Virus record (IMG/VR): IMGVR_UViG_3300017963_000228
Location: 24,663 to 88,662 of that record
Reading direction: 5' to 3' (one strand)
Source of the DNA: a virus
Length of the DNA stretch: 64,000 bases
The translations under genes were made by a program, and so were the position numbers. This document shows positions 8,352-17,840 of this stretch, one piece after another (within the stretch, counting starts at the first letter, position 1; each line of letters opens with the position of its first letter). The notes below the pieces were generated by a model. That model saw only the letters and a list, made by a program, of their open reading frames with translations, was not told the origin of the DNA and did no database searches.

Positions 8352-9152
8352 TTAATCCTCATGATAAACCTTTAATGCATCCGTAAGTAAAGCTTTTGCA
8401 AAAGAATATGTGCCATTGCTATCTTTTACAAATACTTCTATTTCCACCTGATCTGAAAAAACACCCCCACTAAAAGAAACATTATTTGCTGCCGTTAAAG
8501 TATAAGTAGCGTCAGCATCAGGATCACCTGTATCCGTAATAGTGATAACTTGTTTCGTTAATCGATCTACATTATTAGGAGTCGTGCCATCAAGATATCT
8601 TGAATTACTTGGGCCATTAGGTTTCCAAATATGAATTTCAAAAGAGACAAGATTAGAAGCATCACCATCACCATAAGAAACAATAGCACCATACTCAGCA
8701 GCACCGTATCCATAAGATGGATCAACATTCGTGCGTGTTCTCCACGTAAATGTAATATCATGAGGATTATCAATTATATTATATCCAGTTAAATCAAAAC
8801 CAATTGTTTCATTACAAGTAATATTATTCGATAATGCTCTTTCTACCGTATCATTAAAGGCAATTGTTTCCACTAAATAAACATTAAAGGTATCATCACC
8901 TGAATCATTTAATCCAATAGTTTCTTCTAATAAAACACTAAATGCCGATTCTGATGAATCTCCCAATCCAATTGTTTCAGTTATTTCTTCAAATTTAATT
9001 TCAACCGGGATTCCACGAAGACCAATTGTATCCTCAACCAAAACAGATGATGAAGCAATGGATAAAGTTTCACCAAATCCTATTGATTCATCAATAACAA
9101 CATCAAGTCCCGGTCCTTCACCACCTTCTAATGTGAATTTAAGTACATGCAT
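8352..9152 (-). CDS. Tail tip protein with repeated ExIGLxD motifs
   Basis: 266 aa. The first 130 residues carry six copies of a motif spaced about 20 residues apart: VVIDESIGFGE, VLVEDTIGLRG, ITETIGLGDS, VLLEETIGLND, YLVETIAFND and ITCNETIGFDL. The C-terminal half (from IIDNPHDITFTWRTR) is a beta domain ending ALLTDALKVYHED. The start directly abuts the stop of the 1585-aa tip protein (9153), so translation is probably coupled. The repeats suggest a short fibrous or beta-solenoid segment. No catalytic feature is seen. Confidence 0.5.
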   Translation of the reverse strand: MHVLKFTLEGGEGPGLDVVIDESIGFGETLSIASSSVLVEDTIGLRGIPVEIKFEEITETIGLGDSSESAFSVLLEETIGLNDSGDDTFNVYLVETIAFNDTVERALSNNITCNETIGFDLTGYNIIDNPHDITFTWRTRTNVDPSYGYGAAEYGAIVSYGDGDASNLVSFEIHIWKPNGPSNSRYLDGTTPNNVDRLTKQVITITDTGDPDADATYTLTAANNVSFSGGVFSDQVEIEVFVKDSNGTYSFAKALLTDALKVYHED

Positions 9153-12100
9153 TTATAAATTCCGTTCATACCTTAAAAGAGTTGGTGAATATGGACGCCC
9201 ACCAACGGGACCACGAAGAAGCAAATTAAAATAAGGTGCTGTACTGTAATCTGCTTCTTCTCCATAAGCTGAAAGAGAAACTGCTTTAATTCTAAGTAAA
9301 GGCTGATCATATTCGATTTGACTTCCTTCTGTTTGTGCTTGTTCTGCTGTCAAATCCACAAATTCAGAGGTTACTGGAAAAGAAAAAGTATTATAATTAG
9401 CTAATGTAATTAAAGGGTTTGTCCAATTTAAATAAGTATCAGGGGCATCAACAGCATACTGTTCATCAGGAACTTCAACACATCGCACACATCCAATAAA
9501 TTTATTATTAATTGTATCAATACCATTATAATAAATTAATTCTTGATTTACCCAAATATAACCAGATGCGGGAAAAGTTCCCAACATTGTTGTTGAATCA
9601 TATGGTATTTCCGTATAGATATATTCATAATTTTTTTCTTCACAATATTTACTAATTGTCTCAGCCATTACTGACGTTTCTGTTGTGCCTGTAGAACTAA
9701 AAATTACATTTGGTGTTACACTTGAACTAAAAGCAGTTCCAACAAATTGATCATTACCACCATCAATAGAACAATATATTTTAGCACCCAACCAAAAATT
9801 AGTTTCCACAGGACTATAAAAAGTAATATAAACTCGTTGAGTTACATAATCATAATAAGCAAAAAGTCTTCTTACATGAAATGGAATAATATTTGGACTC
9901 ATATTTGTATTTAAGATACCGGATGAACCTGTTTGAATATGTATTTCAGAATAATCATTAAATATTTCCCTTTTATATTCTTCAAGAAGTAATTTACATT
10001 CAAAATCATCCCCAATTTCTTCTATACTTTTAATTCTAAATAATTTAATAAACCATCCGGTAACATTATGTGTTACTCCTACAATATCTCCAACGCACAG
10101 AGCATAACCAATTAAATCAGTATCAAAATTACAACTCCATTCTATATAATTTTCATAATCTAAATAACGAAAAGCCATTCTACTTGCTTGTGTTGCACGA
10201 CAAATTCCGCGCATATCCATTTGTTTAATATGTACATCTCCATCGTAAACATCTTGTCTATAATGATCACTTGCTTCCACAATATCTACATCATAACCTG
10301 TCATACGATTTGTAAACTCAACACGTACCTTATTAATTCTATCTACATTAGATTTTTTAAAATAAGAAAATGATCCTTCTTTAATATTTTGTTTTGAAAT
10401 AAAAACTTCAACTCCATTAGGAGCATAAACTGGTAAATCATCAGAAAGTCGTATGTAAGTACTTCCTTGTTCTATAATAATTATTTCATAATTAACATTA
10501 TCAACTTTAATATAACCAATATCTCCTTTCCAGTAATCCTCTGGATAATCTTCAAAATTTATAAAAATAACATCATATTCATTAGAAAGAGCATTTGTAA
10601 CAAAAGTGTTTTCATCAAATCCAAAATAAAATGAAACAGGTTCATTAGGTGTTGGAACTATAAGTCTATATGCCTTTAAATCATTATGACTATCGGGGCC
10701 ACTAAAACCGGGACACCGATAAAACGCCCCTTGAAAAGTATCCAAAACTTCATCTATATAATCTTTCGCACTTTTTCTTTGTTCATAAGATTTTGAAAAA
10801 AGATATCGTCTTTCAACAATATCAAATGTACGTCCAGCATAATTAATTTTAGCAGGAACATATTCTTGAATTTTATCATCTACATCTAAAGGAGTGTATA
10901 AACCTGTATAAGAATAATGAATAGGAGTGGTTGATTTACTAATAATTGAACTAATAGCACCAACTGGATTAGCATCACACTGATAACTATAAACATGATT
11001 ACCATCAACAGAACAAGCATATTTACAATTTCTTATTGTATAATTAAGAGAACCTTGTGTTACAGTACTTACTCTTGCCCTATCATTATTTCCATCTAAA
11101 GGATAAGCATATCCTGCTTTATTATATTCATTTGGGGGAAAATAGCACCAAGTTTCAAATTCACCACCAAGAGCATATGGAGGTCCGTTCTCATAAGAAA
11201 AAATTAATTTATTATCAAAATCAAATTTTCTTAAATTTGGACTATCTGTTCTGGTACTACGACTTTCTACATACATAGTCGTATAAAGTGGTCCCGTTGC
11301 CCAGCCACCTCTACGATACCATTTAACTAATCCTGCCACATTAACACCTATAGCTAATGTAGAAGAATAATCTCCTTCTTCTGTACTTACAGGTTGATCT
11401 GCCGCAGGAAAAATACCTTGTGTTCCTAAATCCAGAATATATGCACCATTACTTGCATATGGTCCCAAATACTCATATAAAAGGGCATACCAACGCCATT
11501 GATAAGAATTTGATGCTAAATCAAAAACATATGCTTTTACAGCACCCCTATAAACATGACCACTTAAATGAAGGTTTGTTCCTCCAAACTGACTTCTTCC
11601 TGCTCTATTATATGACTTTATCGAAAGATCACTTTTATTAATTACAAGACCTAAATGGCGTTGAGTATTCGTTTGCATTATTAACCATGTAACAGCTATT
11701 TCAGAATCAGTAGATACCGAATGTATAGCCGAAGTTCCAGTATGTGGAATACAAATTTCAAATGCATCAGCGCCAGCATTATAAGCAAAAGGATAATTTT
11801 GATAAAGTTTTCCTAAATATGCCCCCGTATTTTTATTAAAACGTAAAACAACTAAACGTTCAAAACCATCAGCATGTAAAGAAGTATTAAACCAACTATT
11901 ATATTCTAACACATTAAAACCAATATCCCAATCTATAATTGGCAAATTATCTTCTTCTTCAAGTCGATTAAATAGATATTCGTAAAACCATTCATCTGTA
12001 GGATTATAATATCGATAATAATCTGAATCTGCCCCATCCCATCTATCATACACATCAGAAGAAAATGTAAAAAATATTTTATCTCCAACTACTGGATCAC

Positions 12101-13910
12101 GATGTAATGAATCTGAACCAAAATCCACCCAAGAATTTCCTTCATCTGCAATAACAGTTAATGCTCTTGCTTCATACTCCCAATCTTGTGTCCATACTCC
12201 ATCATAAGTTAATAAATAGGCACGATCATAATCCTCATGCTGTTCTGGTACTATTTGAGGATTAAATATATCTGGTTTAACAACAATTACCCTATCTCTT
12301 GTACTTCCTTCACCCACATATCCCCAATCTGCTTGATAACTTCTTTTTCTTGTAACACATACTTTATTTCCTACTTTTGGATAACACCCAAATTCTCCCT
12401 GTACATCTATATAAGTAGATGTTTGATGTATAACCTTTCTTCTTTCATAATGATTTTTTGTAAAATAAAACCATGTATAAGGTTCTTCCATATTAACCCA
12501 ATAATTATCAGGGTATCCACTCCAATCGGCATAAATACGATGAAGTGTACCATATACTGGATCTTCTATTAATTCTGCTTCTTCAGTCATATAACGATAA
12601 TCATACATTATATTCCAAGACTGATATTCCCATCCAAATACAAGAATTTCATCCCCAACAACTTCCATACTCTGACAATAAATGGGTGGAATAGCATTTG
12701 ATACCTGATTTTGTCCGTTAATTGTTATTCGATTAGCACGAATTACAGAATGAATTGTATTATCACTACGATCTAAATAAAAAATATCATATTCAAGAGA
12801 ATAAGGCACATGATGTGTCTGCCAAACACTTCCTCCCCAATGATAATTTCTTCCTAAAAAGAAATACATATGATCAGGATTATCATCAATATCCTGTCTC
12901 CAAAATTTTTGACTATTATTATATCCTTTAGTTATATCATCATAGTTTTTTTGAAGATCTTCTCCACCATATAAATATTCTTCTTCATTTAATAAATGAT
13001 CATATTTAAAAAAACGTGGCAAACCATCATCATATACAGATTCAAATGTTAATGCATAAGAATAATCATTTTCGTTATCACGATAGGTAATCGAATATAC
13101 TTTATTATTAGAATCTTTAAAAGCATAAGTACCACCTAAAGCACTATTACCTGTAACTTCAGTTTTAATATTAGGAAATTTATTATGAACATTACCAAGA
13201 ACAGCATATTCTGGTTTTTCTAAGGAATACAAAAGAGTGCGTATGGTTTTTTGTGGTGCAGGGTCATTTATTATTCCTTCAAATTCAATAACATTATTAT
13301 ATGCATGATGCATATAACCATAAATTACATCCGTAGAAGAAGAATATTGATGAAAAATGGTGTAATGAGGAGTATCTGTATTGGCCTTTTGATATAAAAA
13401 ATCATCCAAACGCATTAACATCCACCAATGTTTGCCATCAAACCATGTATTATTTACAATACCTCCATCAACACTTGATAGACAAACAAAATGAGTTGTA
13501 TATAAATTTGGTTCAATGGTTTGATCACTTCCAAAAAACCCACCATCAATTTCTTCTACAAAAGTTTCTTCTAAAATACCACCATAATAACTTGCAGGAT
13601 AAAGACCTGATTTTTGAACGTCTAACCAAATGCAATTATTTGTTGAAATAAAAGTTCCTACCACAAAAGGTGCTGGAGATCCCTTAGTAATTTGTTCTGG
13701 ACGAAGTAGTAAATTTGGAGCAACATTTTTGGCATCATCTTTATTAAGCAAAAGACCTAACACTGAAACAAACATCATAATACCGGGGAAAGAACCAAGG
13801 TAATTAAAAAATTGATTAATACCTTGACCCATTCCTGCTCCGATAGAAGACATACTATCCATAACATATGGCTGAACAGTACCGCTTCCTTCACTAAAAT
13901 TTGAAGTCAT
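9153..13910 (-). CDS. Large tail tip / central hub protein (J-like, second copy)
   Basis: 1585 aa. The N-terminus has a hydrophobic helix (FFNYLGSFPGIMMFVSVLGL, about 34-53) and then an ITKGSPAPFVVGTFISTNNC block resembling the start of host-specificity proteins. Residues about 120-950 form a unique aromatic-rich region. Residues about 1030-1585 are clearly related to the C-terminal 500 residues of the neighbour 13930-16182: NIKEGSFSYFKKSNVDRINK against NIKEGTFNFSKTSKLDIVK, GDIVGVTHNVTGWFIKLFRI against GDIIGISHSTTGWVRKEFRI, and LGTFPASGYIWVNQELIYY against YGTFPDSGEFWIEDELISY. It is likely the distal tip protein that contacts the host. An AGGA ribosome binding site precedes ATG 13910. Confidence 0.7.
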   Translation of the reverse strand: MTSNFSEGSGTVQPYVMDSMSSIGAGMGQGINQFFNYLGSFPGIMMFVSVLGLLLNKDDAKNVAPNLLLRPEQITKGSPAPFVVGTFISTNNCIWLDVQKSGLYPASYYGGILEETFVEEIDGGFFGSDQTIEPNLYTTHFVCLSSVDGGIVNNTWFDGKHWWMLMRLDDFLYQKANTDTPHYTIFHQYSSSTDVIYGYMHHAYNNVIEFEGIINDPAPQKTIRTLLYSLEKPEYAVLGNVHNKFPNIKTEVTGNSALGGTYAFKDSNNKVYSITYRDNENDYSYALTFESVYDDGLPRFFKYDHLLNEEEYLYGGEDLQKNYDDITKGYNNSQKFWRQDIDDNPDHMYFFLGRNYHWGGSVWQTHHVPYSLEYDIFYLDRSDNTIHSVIRANRITINGQNQVSNAIPPIYCQSMEVVGDEILVFGWEYQSWNIMYDYRYMTEEAELIEDPVYGTLHRIYADWSGYPDNYWVNMEEPYTWFYFTKNHYERRKVIHQTSTYIDVQGEFGCYPKVGNKVCVTRKRSYQADWGYVGEGSTRDRVIVVKPDIFNPQIVPEQHEDYDRAYLLTYDGVWTQDWEYEARALTVIADEGNSWVDFGSDSLHRDPVVGDKIFFTFSSDVYDRWDGADSDYYRYYNPTDEWFYEYLFNRLEEEDNLPIIDWDIGFNVLEYNSWFNTSLHADGFERLVVLRFNKNTGAYLGKLYQNYPFAYNAGADAFEICIPHTGTSAIHSVSTDSEIAVTWLIMQTNTQRHLGLVINKSDLSIKSYNRAGRSQFGGTNLHLSGHVYRGAVKAYVFDLASNSYQWRWYALLYEYLGPYASNGAYILDLGTQGIFPAADQPVSTEEGDYSSTLAIGVNVAGLVKWYRRGGWATGPLYTTMYVESRSTRTDSPNLRKFDFDNKLIFSYENGPPYALGGEFETWCYFPPNEYNKAGYAYPLDGNNDRARVSTVTQGSLNYTIRNCKYACSVDGNHVYSYQCDANPVGAISSIISKSTTPIHYSYTGLYTPLDVDDKIQEYVPAKINYAGRTFDIVERRYLFSKSYEQRKSAKDYIDEVLDTFQGAFYRCPGFSGPDSHNDLKAYRLIVPTPNEPVSFYFGFDENTFVTNALSNEYDVIFINFEDYPEDYWKGDIGYIKVDNVNYEIIIIEQGSTYIRLSDDLPVYAPNGVEVFISKQNIKEGSFSYFKKSNVDRINKVRVEFTNRMTGYDVDIVEASDHYRQDVYDGDVHIKQMDMRGICRATQASRMAFRYLDYENYIEWSCNFDTDLIGYALCVGDIVGVTHNVTGWFIKLFRIKSIEEIGDDFECKLLLEEYKREIFNDYSEIHIQTGSSGILNTNMSPNIIPFHVRRLFAYYDYVTQRVYITFYSPVETNFWLGAKIYCSIDGGNDQFVGTAFSSSVTPNVIFSSTGTTETSVMAETISKYCEEKNYEYIYTEIPYDSTTMLGTFPASGYIWVNQELIYYNGIDTINNKFIGCVRCVEVPDEQYAVDAPDTYLNWTNPLITLANYNTFSFPVTSEFVDLTAEQAQTEGSQIEYDQPLLRIKAVSLSAYGEEADYSTAPYFNLLLRGPVGGRPYSPTLLRYERNL

Positions 13911-13929
13911 TATATTTTCCTAAAAAACT

Positions 13930-16182
13930 TTATGAAATAATAATAGAATCTTCTGGTGCTGTATCAAAATCAGCTTCAATACCAACTATATTTTGTGATA
14001 CAGCTTTAATATACCATGTACTTCCAACATCAGAAGCATCAAAGGTTATATAACTATACATATTAGATCGTTTGTTATGACAATATTCGGTATCTGCATG
14101 AGAAGCAGCATTACTTCCTCTGGTACATCCCTCAAATTGATCTAATGTATCATTAATAGATGTATAAGAGATTAATTCATCTTCAATCCAAAATTCTCCT
14201 GAATCTGGAAATGTTCCATAAATAGTACTTAAATCGTAAGGAATAGAAGTTTGAACATCATCAATACCACCCGTTGCCAATTTTACACTTGAGGTAACAG
14301 ATGATAATACTTTTTCTGCATTATACTCACCACTAACTCCCTTTTTTATGTAAATCATTGCACCATAAAACCAATTTTGATTTTCTGGTCTTTTAAAACA
14401 AATATACAGAATATTATTTGTTTCATCCTGAACAACATGTAATCTTTCCACATGAGCAGGGGATGAATAAACAGATGGAATCATATATCCACTTGTTTCA
14501 TATAGTTGTTGTGGTATTTCATCATCAAAAATAGTTCGATCATATTCCATACAATTTATTTTTATTTCATCACTTTCTATTTCTTCTAAAGAAATAATTC
14601 TAAATTCTTTTCGTACCCATCCAGTTGTTGAATGAGAAATCCCAATAATATCTCCAACTTTATAAAAGTAACCAACTAAATCCGTAGAGAATTCACAAAA
14701 CCAACGCATACCCCTACCAGCATCACAATAATATTTTGCTAAACGAATTGCTTGTGATCTTCTTTTTACGCCAGCACAACGTATTTGTTGAGTTTTGTCA
14801 TCTTCATTTTCAACTTCCAAATATGGATCTGGTGATTCCCATTCAACAACATCCCACTGATATTCGTTTGTATTACCTGAAACTAAATCTTTAAAATTTC
14901 TATTAATAAATTCAACTCTGCAAATTTTTACAATATCTAATTTAGATGTTTTACTAAAATTAAAAGTACCTTCTTTTATATTATCTTTTCTAATTGTAAA
15001 AGTTTCATTGGTAGGTGCAGAAGGAAGACTATCAATCAAATCAACATAATCTGTTCCCATTGTATTAATCGTAAATTCATATTCTATTCCACCCAATGTA
15101 ATTTTTCCAACTTCTCCTTCCCAATAACCTAAAGGTTCTGTAAAAGCGGAACTAACATAAATACGATCAACAGTGCTTGACCCTGTAGCCGTAAAAGTTT
15201 CCTCATGTTCGTCACTAAAATATCCTTGTACTTCTTCTAAATCATTTTCAATAATAATATAAATTTTACCTTGACACCACGTAAGAATACCACGACATGT
15301 CATTAAAATATCTCTTACAAAATCATATCCTTTTGCTCTTGTATCAAGATAGTTTGAATAACGAAATCGTGGTTCCTGTATTGTGCTTCCTTCTTCATTT
15401 ACATAAGAAACTATTTCATCACAATAATCAGCCGCAATTTTCCAAGAAGAATCTACAGTATCAGGATCACCATCAAACCAAGCAGAATCAATAGCAGCAC
15501 CTACTCTTGTATCCGTTAAAAAATGGTACAAAACCCTAACTGGATTTGCATCTTCTTCTCCAGATTCAGTAAGAAATGCTTTCACTTCAGCAGAAAAAGA
15601 AGGTACATTATTAAAATACCCACCATCAAAAAAAGCATAAACATATGAATATGTCGTATAAATATAAGGAATAGCAGGGGCAGCAGATCCAGAAAGAAAG
15701 GAATCTATAGAAGGATCTACAGTTTGACTATTAGTTCCTAAATAAGATCGAATAGTAAAATATTGGTCATCTTGAATATTTTCACCAATTGTTTTTTCAT
15801 TAATCCAATATTTTAAAAATTCAATTGCTGGACCCTCACAATGGGCAATAGCAAATTCCATCCACATTTGAGGGGTATACTCTGGATTCTTTTTACTTCC
15901 TCCTTCATCCATTTGCACACCCATATCACCTAACCACAAACAACCTCCATGTAATTTACATTGTCCATATGCTAATGTAACTGGAGCATTACGAATATAG
16001 GTGTTAATCCCAACATCTCCTAAAGGTGGAGGATTAGGAGCAGGGGGAGGATCAATCCAACCACCAATCATACCACCGATAGCCATACCCTGCATAGCAC
16101 CGGGAAAATTTCCAATAACACCACCAATAATAGCACCAGCAACACTTCCAACAATTTGCCCCGTTGTCATATCACCAGACAT
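13930..16182 (-). CDS. Tail tip attachment protein (J-like / GTA host-specificity type)
   Basis: 750 aa. It begins with a glycine-zipper-like stretch (GSVAGAIIGGVIGNFPGAMQ, about 11-30) as in GTA/lambda-type tip proteins. There follow RNAPVTLAYGQCKLHGGCLW and MEFAIAHCEGPAIEFLKYWI, which match the conserved start of J-like proteins (the cEGP motif). Then come hub-type beta domains and a fibronectin-like C-terminus ending VSQNIVGIEADFDTAPEDS. It overlaps the NlpC gene by 11 nt, the usual gene order K-J. It forms the tip platform and probably carries the adjacent appendages. Confidence 0.75.
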   Translation of the reverse strand: MSGDMTTGQIVGSVAGAIIGGVIGNFPGAMQGMAIGGMIGGWIDPPPAPNPPPLGDVGINTYIRNAPVTLAYGQCKLHGGCLWLGDMGVQMDEGGSKKNPEYTPQMWMEFAIAHCEGPAIEFLKYWINEKTIGENIQDDQYFTIRSYLGTNSQTVDPSIDSFLSGSAAPAIPYIYTTYSYVYAFFDGGYFNNVPSFSAEVKAFLTESGEEDANPVRVLYHFLTDTRVGAAIDSAWFDGDPDTVDSSWKIAADYCDEIVSYVNEEGSTIQEPRFRYSNYLDTRAKGYDFVRDILMTCRGILTWCQGKIYIIIENDLEEVQGYFSDEHEETFTATGSSTVDRIYVSSAFTEPLGYWEGEVGKITLGGIEYEFTINTMGTDYVDLIDSLPSAPTNETFTIRKDNIKEGTFNFSKTSKLDIVKICRVEFINRNFKDLVSGNTNEYQWDVVEWESPDPYLEVENEDDKTQQIRCAGVKRRSQAIRLAKYYCDAGRGMRWFCEFSTDLVGYFYKVGDIIGISHSTTGWVRKEFRIISLEEIESDEIKINCMEYDRTIFDDEIPQQLYETSGYMIPSVYSSPAHVERLHVVQDETNNILYICFKRPENQNWFYGAMIYIKKGVSGEYNAEKVLSSVTSSVKLATGGIDDVQTSIPYDLSTIYGTFPDSGEFWIEDELISYTSINDTLDQFEGCTRGSNAASHADTEYCHNKRSNMYSYITFDASDVGSTWYIKAVSQNIVGIEADFDTAPEDSIIIS

Positions 16183-16636
16183 ATTTTATATCCTTATGCT
16201 TTAAAAAATAAGCAAACCTTTTATAATAACCAGAAGAATGTAAATCTTCTAAATGAACTCCACGTAATCTACGAATTCGTGAACTACTGGCATGAATAAA
16301 TTGGTTTTCATTAATCATTATACCAACATGATTTACTGGAACATCTTTACCAAATAGTCGAAAAGTTATTAAACATCCTTTTAAATAATCTGAAACTATT
16401 TCAAAACCACCAAAATTTGTTAATCCATTTAAAAGTCTTTCCCCTTGATACTTTTTATCTTTCCACCACGTAGGAGGATATGAAAGACCATCATTACGAA
16501 CTAAAGATAACCCAGCCCTACTATGAGATAAATACACAAGACCCAAACAATCTAAACCAATTGTAGATCGTCCATAATGACAAAATGGAATTCCAATAAG
16601 TTTCTTGGTTTCCTGTACAATTCTTTCAGAATCCAA
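16172..16636 (-). CDS. NlpC/P60-family tail peptidase
   Basis: 154 aa. The catalytic cysteine is in GLDCLGLV (Cys30), the histidine in VNHVGIMI (His103) and the probable third residue in FIHAS (His115), in the order and spacing of NlpC/P60 papain-like peptidases. Located between the DUF2163 hub gene and the J-like gene, it corresponds to lambda gpK C-terminal domain and GTA gp14, which act in tail tip assembly and may cleave peptidoglycan on entry. The length matches a stand-alone NlpC domain without the Mov34/JAMM domain of lambda gpK. Confidence 0.85.
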   Translation of the reverse strand: MDSERIVQETKKLIGIPFCHYGRSTIGLDCLGLVYLSHSRAGLSLVRNDGLSYPPTWWKDKKYQGERLLNGLTNFGGFEIVSDYLKGCLITFRLFGKDVPVNHVGIMINENQFIHASSSRIRRLRGVHLEDLHSSGYYKRFAYFLKHKDIKYVW

Positions 16637-16650
16637 TTTATTCTCTCTAA

Positions 16651-17481
16651 TTATATTATGGGTTGTTTTGGAACGTGAGGATAACCACCGTAGTTATTAT
16701 AATTATTAAATATGTTTTGACAGGCATCTGGATTTTTAGCACACAGTTTTTGAATTTTTATTTCTGTACCAGATGTAATTGTATAGCCAAATGGGATTCT
16801 AACAGTAACACTATTTGTATCATTAGAAAGAACTGGACGTACATCTCCAGCATATTCCCCATCCATAATTTCAACATATCCCGGCACATAATAATCGGTA
16901 CTATGAGCATGATTGCAAGAAAGTGTGGTTCCATCAGATTGAGCAGTTAATACTACAGTATCATTATAATTGTTAATATTTATATCACATTGATTTGGTG
17001 TTCCAAATAACCAATTACATCCAATTTGATAAACACGTTTAGGAAACTCACGGTCCAATAAAGGTAAGGGTCTTAATGTCATGGTAAGCCAGTGTTCATC
17101 TCCTTTAGGAGCATCTAACAATCCATAAAAAATTGGAACTGTTCCTGCAACATTATAACCTCCAGAAAAAGGATATCCAAAAACAAGTTCAATCATACAC
17201 CAACGATTATCATATAAACCTTTCATTACATCTTGTTTAAATGATAGATTAACATTATCAAGTCCAATTTCAACTTCATTCATTACAGTTCCTTCTTCAG
17301 ATTTAATTGTAGACCTTTTTATAGCCAACGCAGTATATTCATCAATATCTTCGTTGTTAGCTATAAAATATGTATCCCAAGAAGGATATGAGGAATTAAT
17401 ACAAAAACGATATCCTGTCCAAACCACAGTGGATTTTTTAAAAAAATATGGAAGTAAATTAGAATTTATTTCTTTAGGCAT
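16651..17481 (-). CDS. Baseplate hub protein, L-like / DUF2163 (phage_BR0599) with iron-sulphur cysteines
   Basis: 276 aa. The C-terminus has LCAKNPDACQNIFNNYNNY followed by GGYPHVP, the hallmark of DUF2163/phage_BR0599 hub proteins (CxK...C..kFxNxxNFxGfPxiP). Four cysteines are available: Cys155 and Cys165 (IGCNWLFGTPNQCDI), Cys247 and Cys254. In lambda gpL and the GTA hub the equivalent four cysteines bind a [4Fe-4S] cluster; the same is inferred here. Neighbours are the distal tail protein and the NlpC peptidase, in the canonical order M-L-K-J. The start shares one base with the preceding stop. Confidence 0.8.
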   Translation of the reverse strand: MPKEINSNLLPYFFKKSTVVWTGYRFCINSSYPSWDTYFIANNEDIDEYTALAIKRSTIKSEEGTVMNEVEIGLDNVNLSFKQDVMKGLYDNRWCMIELVFGYPFSGGYNVAGTVPIFYGLLDAPKGDEHWLTMTLRPLPLLDREFPKRVYQIGCNWLFGTPNQCDININNYNDTVVLTAQSDGTTLSCNHAHSTDYYVPGYVEIMDGEYAGDVRPVLSNDTNSVTVRIPFGYTITSGTEIKIQKLCAKNPDACQNIFNNYNNYGGYPHVPKQPII

Positions 17482-17840
17482 TACGGTAGTTCCTCCAAAA
17501 ACGTAATTTCAAAATTCCATATATTATTCATACCAGCAACATGAGTGTAGCTAAAACTTTCATAAGTTACGTAATATGGACTTCCACCAGTACTATCAAA
17601 CCATGCTGGAGTAACAGTCCAATTAAAAGGAGTTAATCCTGCCGTCTGACCTGTATAATGAGCAAGAATTGCATCCTTTTCAGCATTTGTTCTACCACGA
17701 ATTTCAATAGACCAACGACTTTGTGGTAGAGAAGATTTTAACCTTCTTTTAATTCTCCATCCCTCCATTTTTGTTTGAATAATATTATAAACTGGAGGTT
17801 CAGGATTAAAACTATGAATTTCAAATGTAAAATCAGCCAT
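17481..17840 (-). CDS. Minor/distal tail protein (M-like)
   Basis: 119 aa. The sequence is a single beta-domain with RWSIEIRGRTNAEKDAI and a middle TPFNWTVTPAW motif, typical of lambda gpM-like and DUF2460-like proteins that connect the tape measure end of the tube to the hub. It lies directly between the tape measure gene and the L-like hub gene and overlaps both by one base. The C-terminus (NIWNFEITFLEELP) matches the family habit of ending in a W/F-rich strand. Confidence 0.65.
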   Translation of the reverse strand: MADFTFEIHSFNPEPPVYNIIQTKMEGWRIKRRLKSSLPQSRWSIEIRGRTNAEKDAILAHYTGQTAGLTPFNWTVTPAWFDSTGGSPYYVTYESFSYTHVAGMNNIWNFEITFLEELP

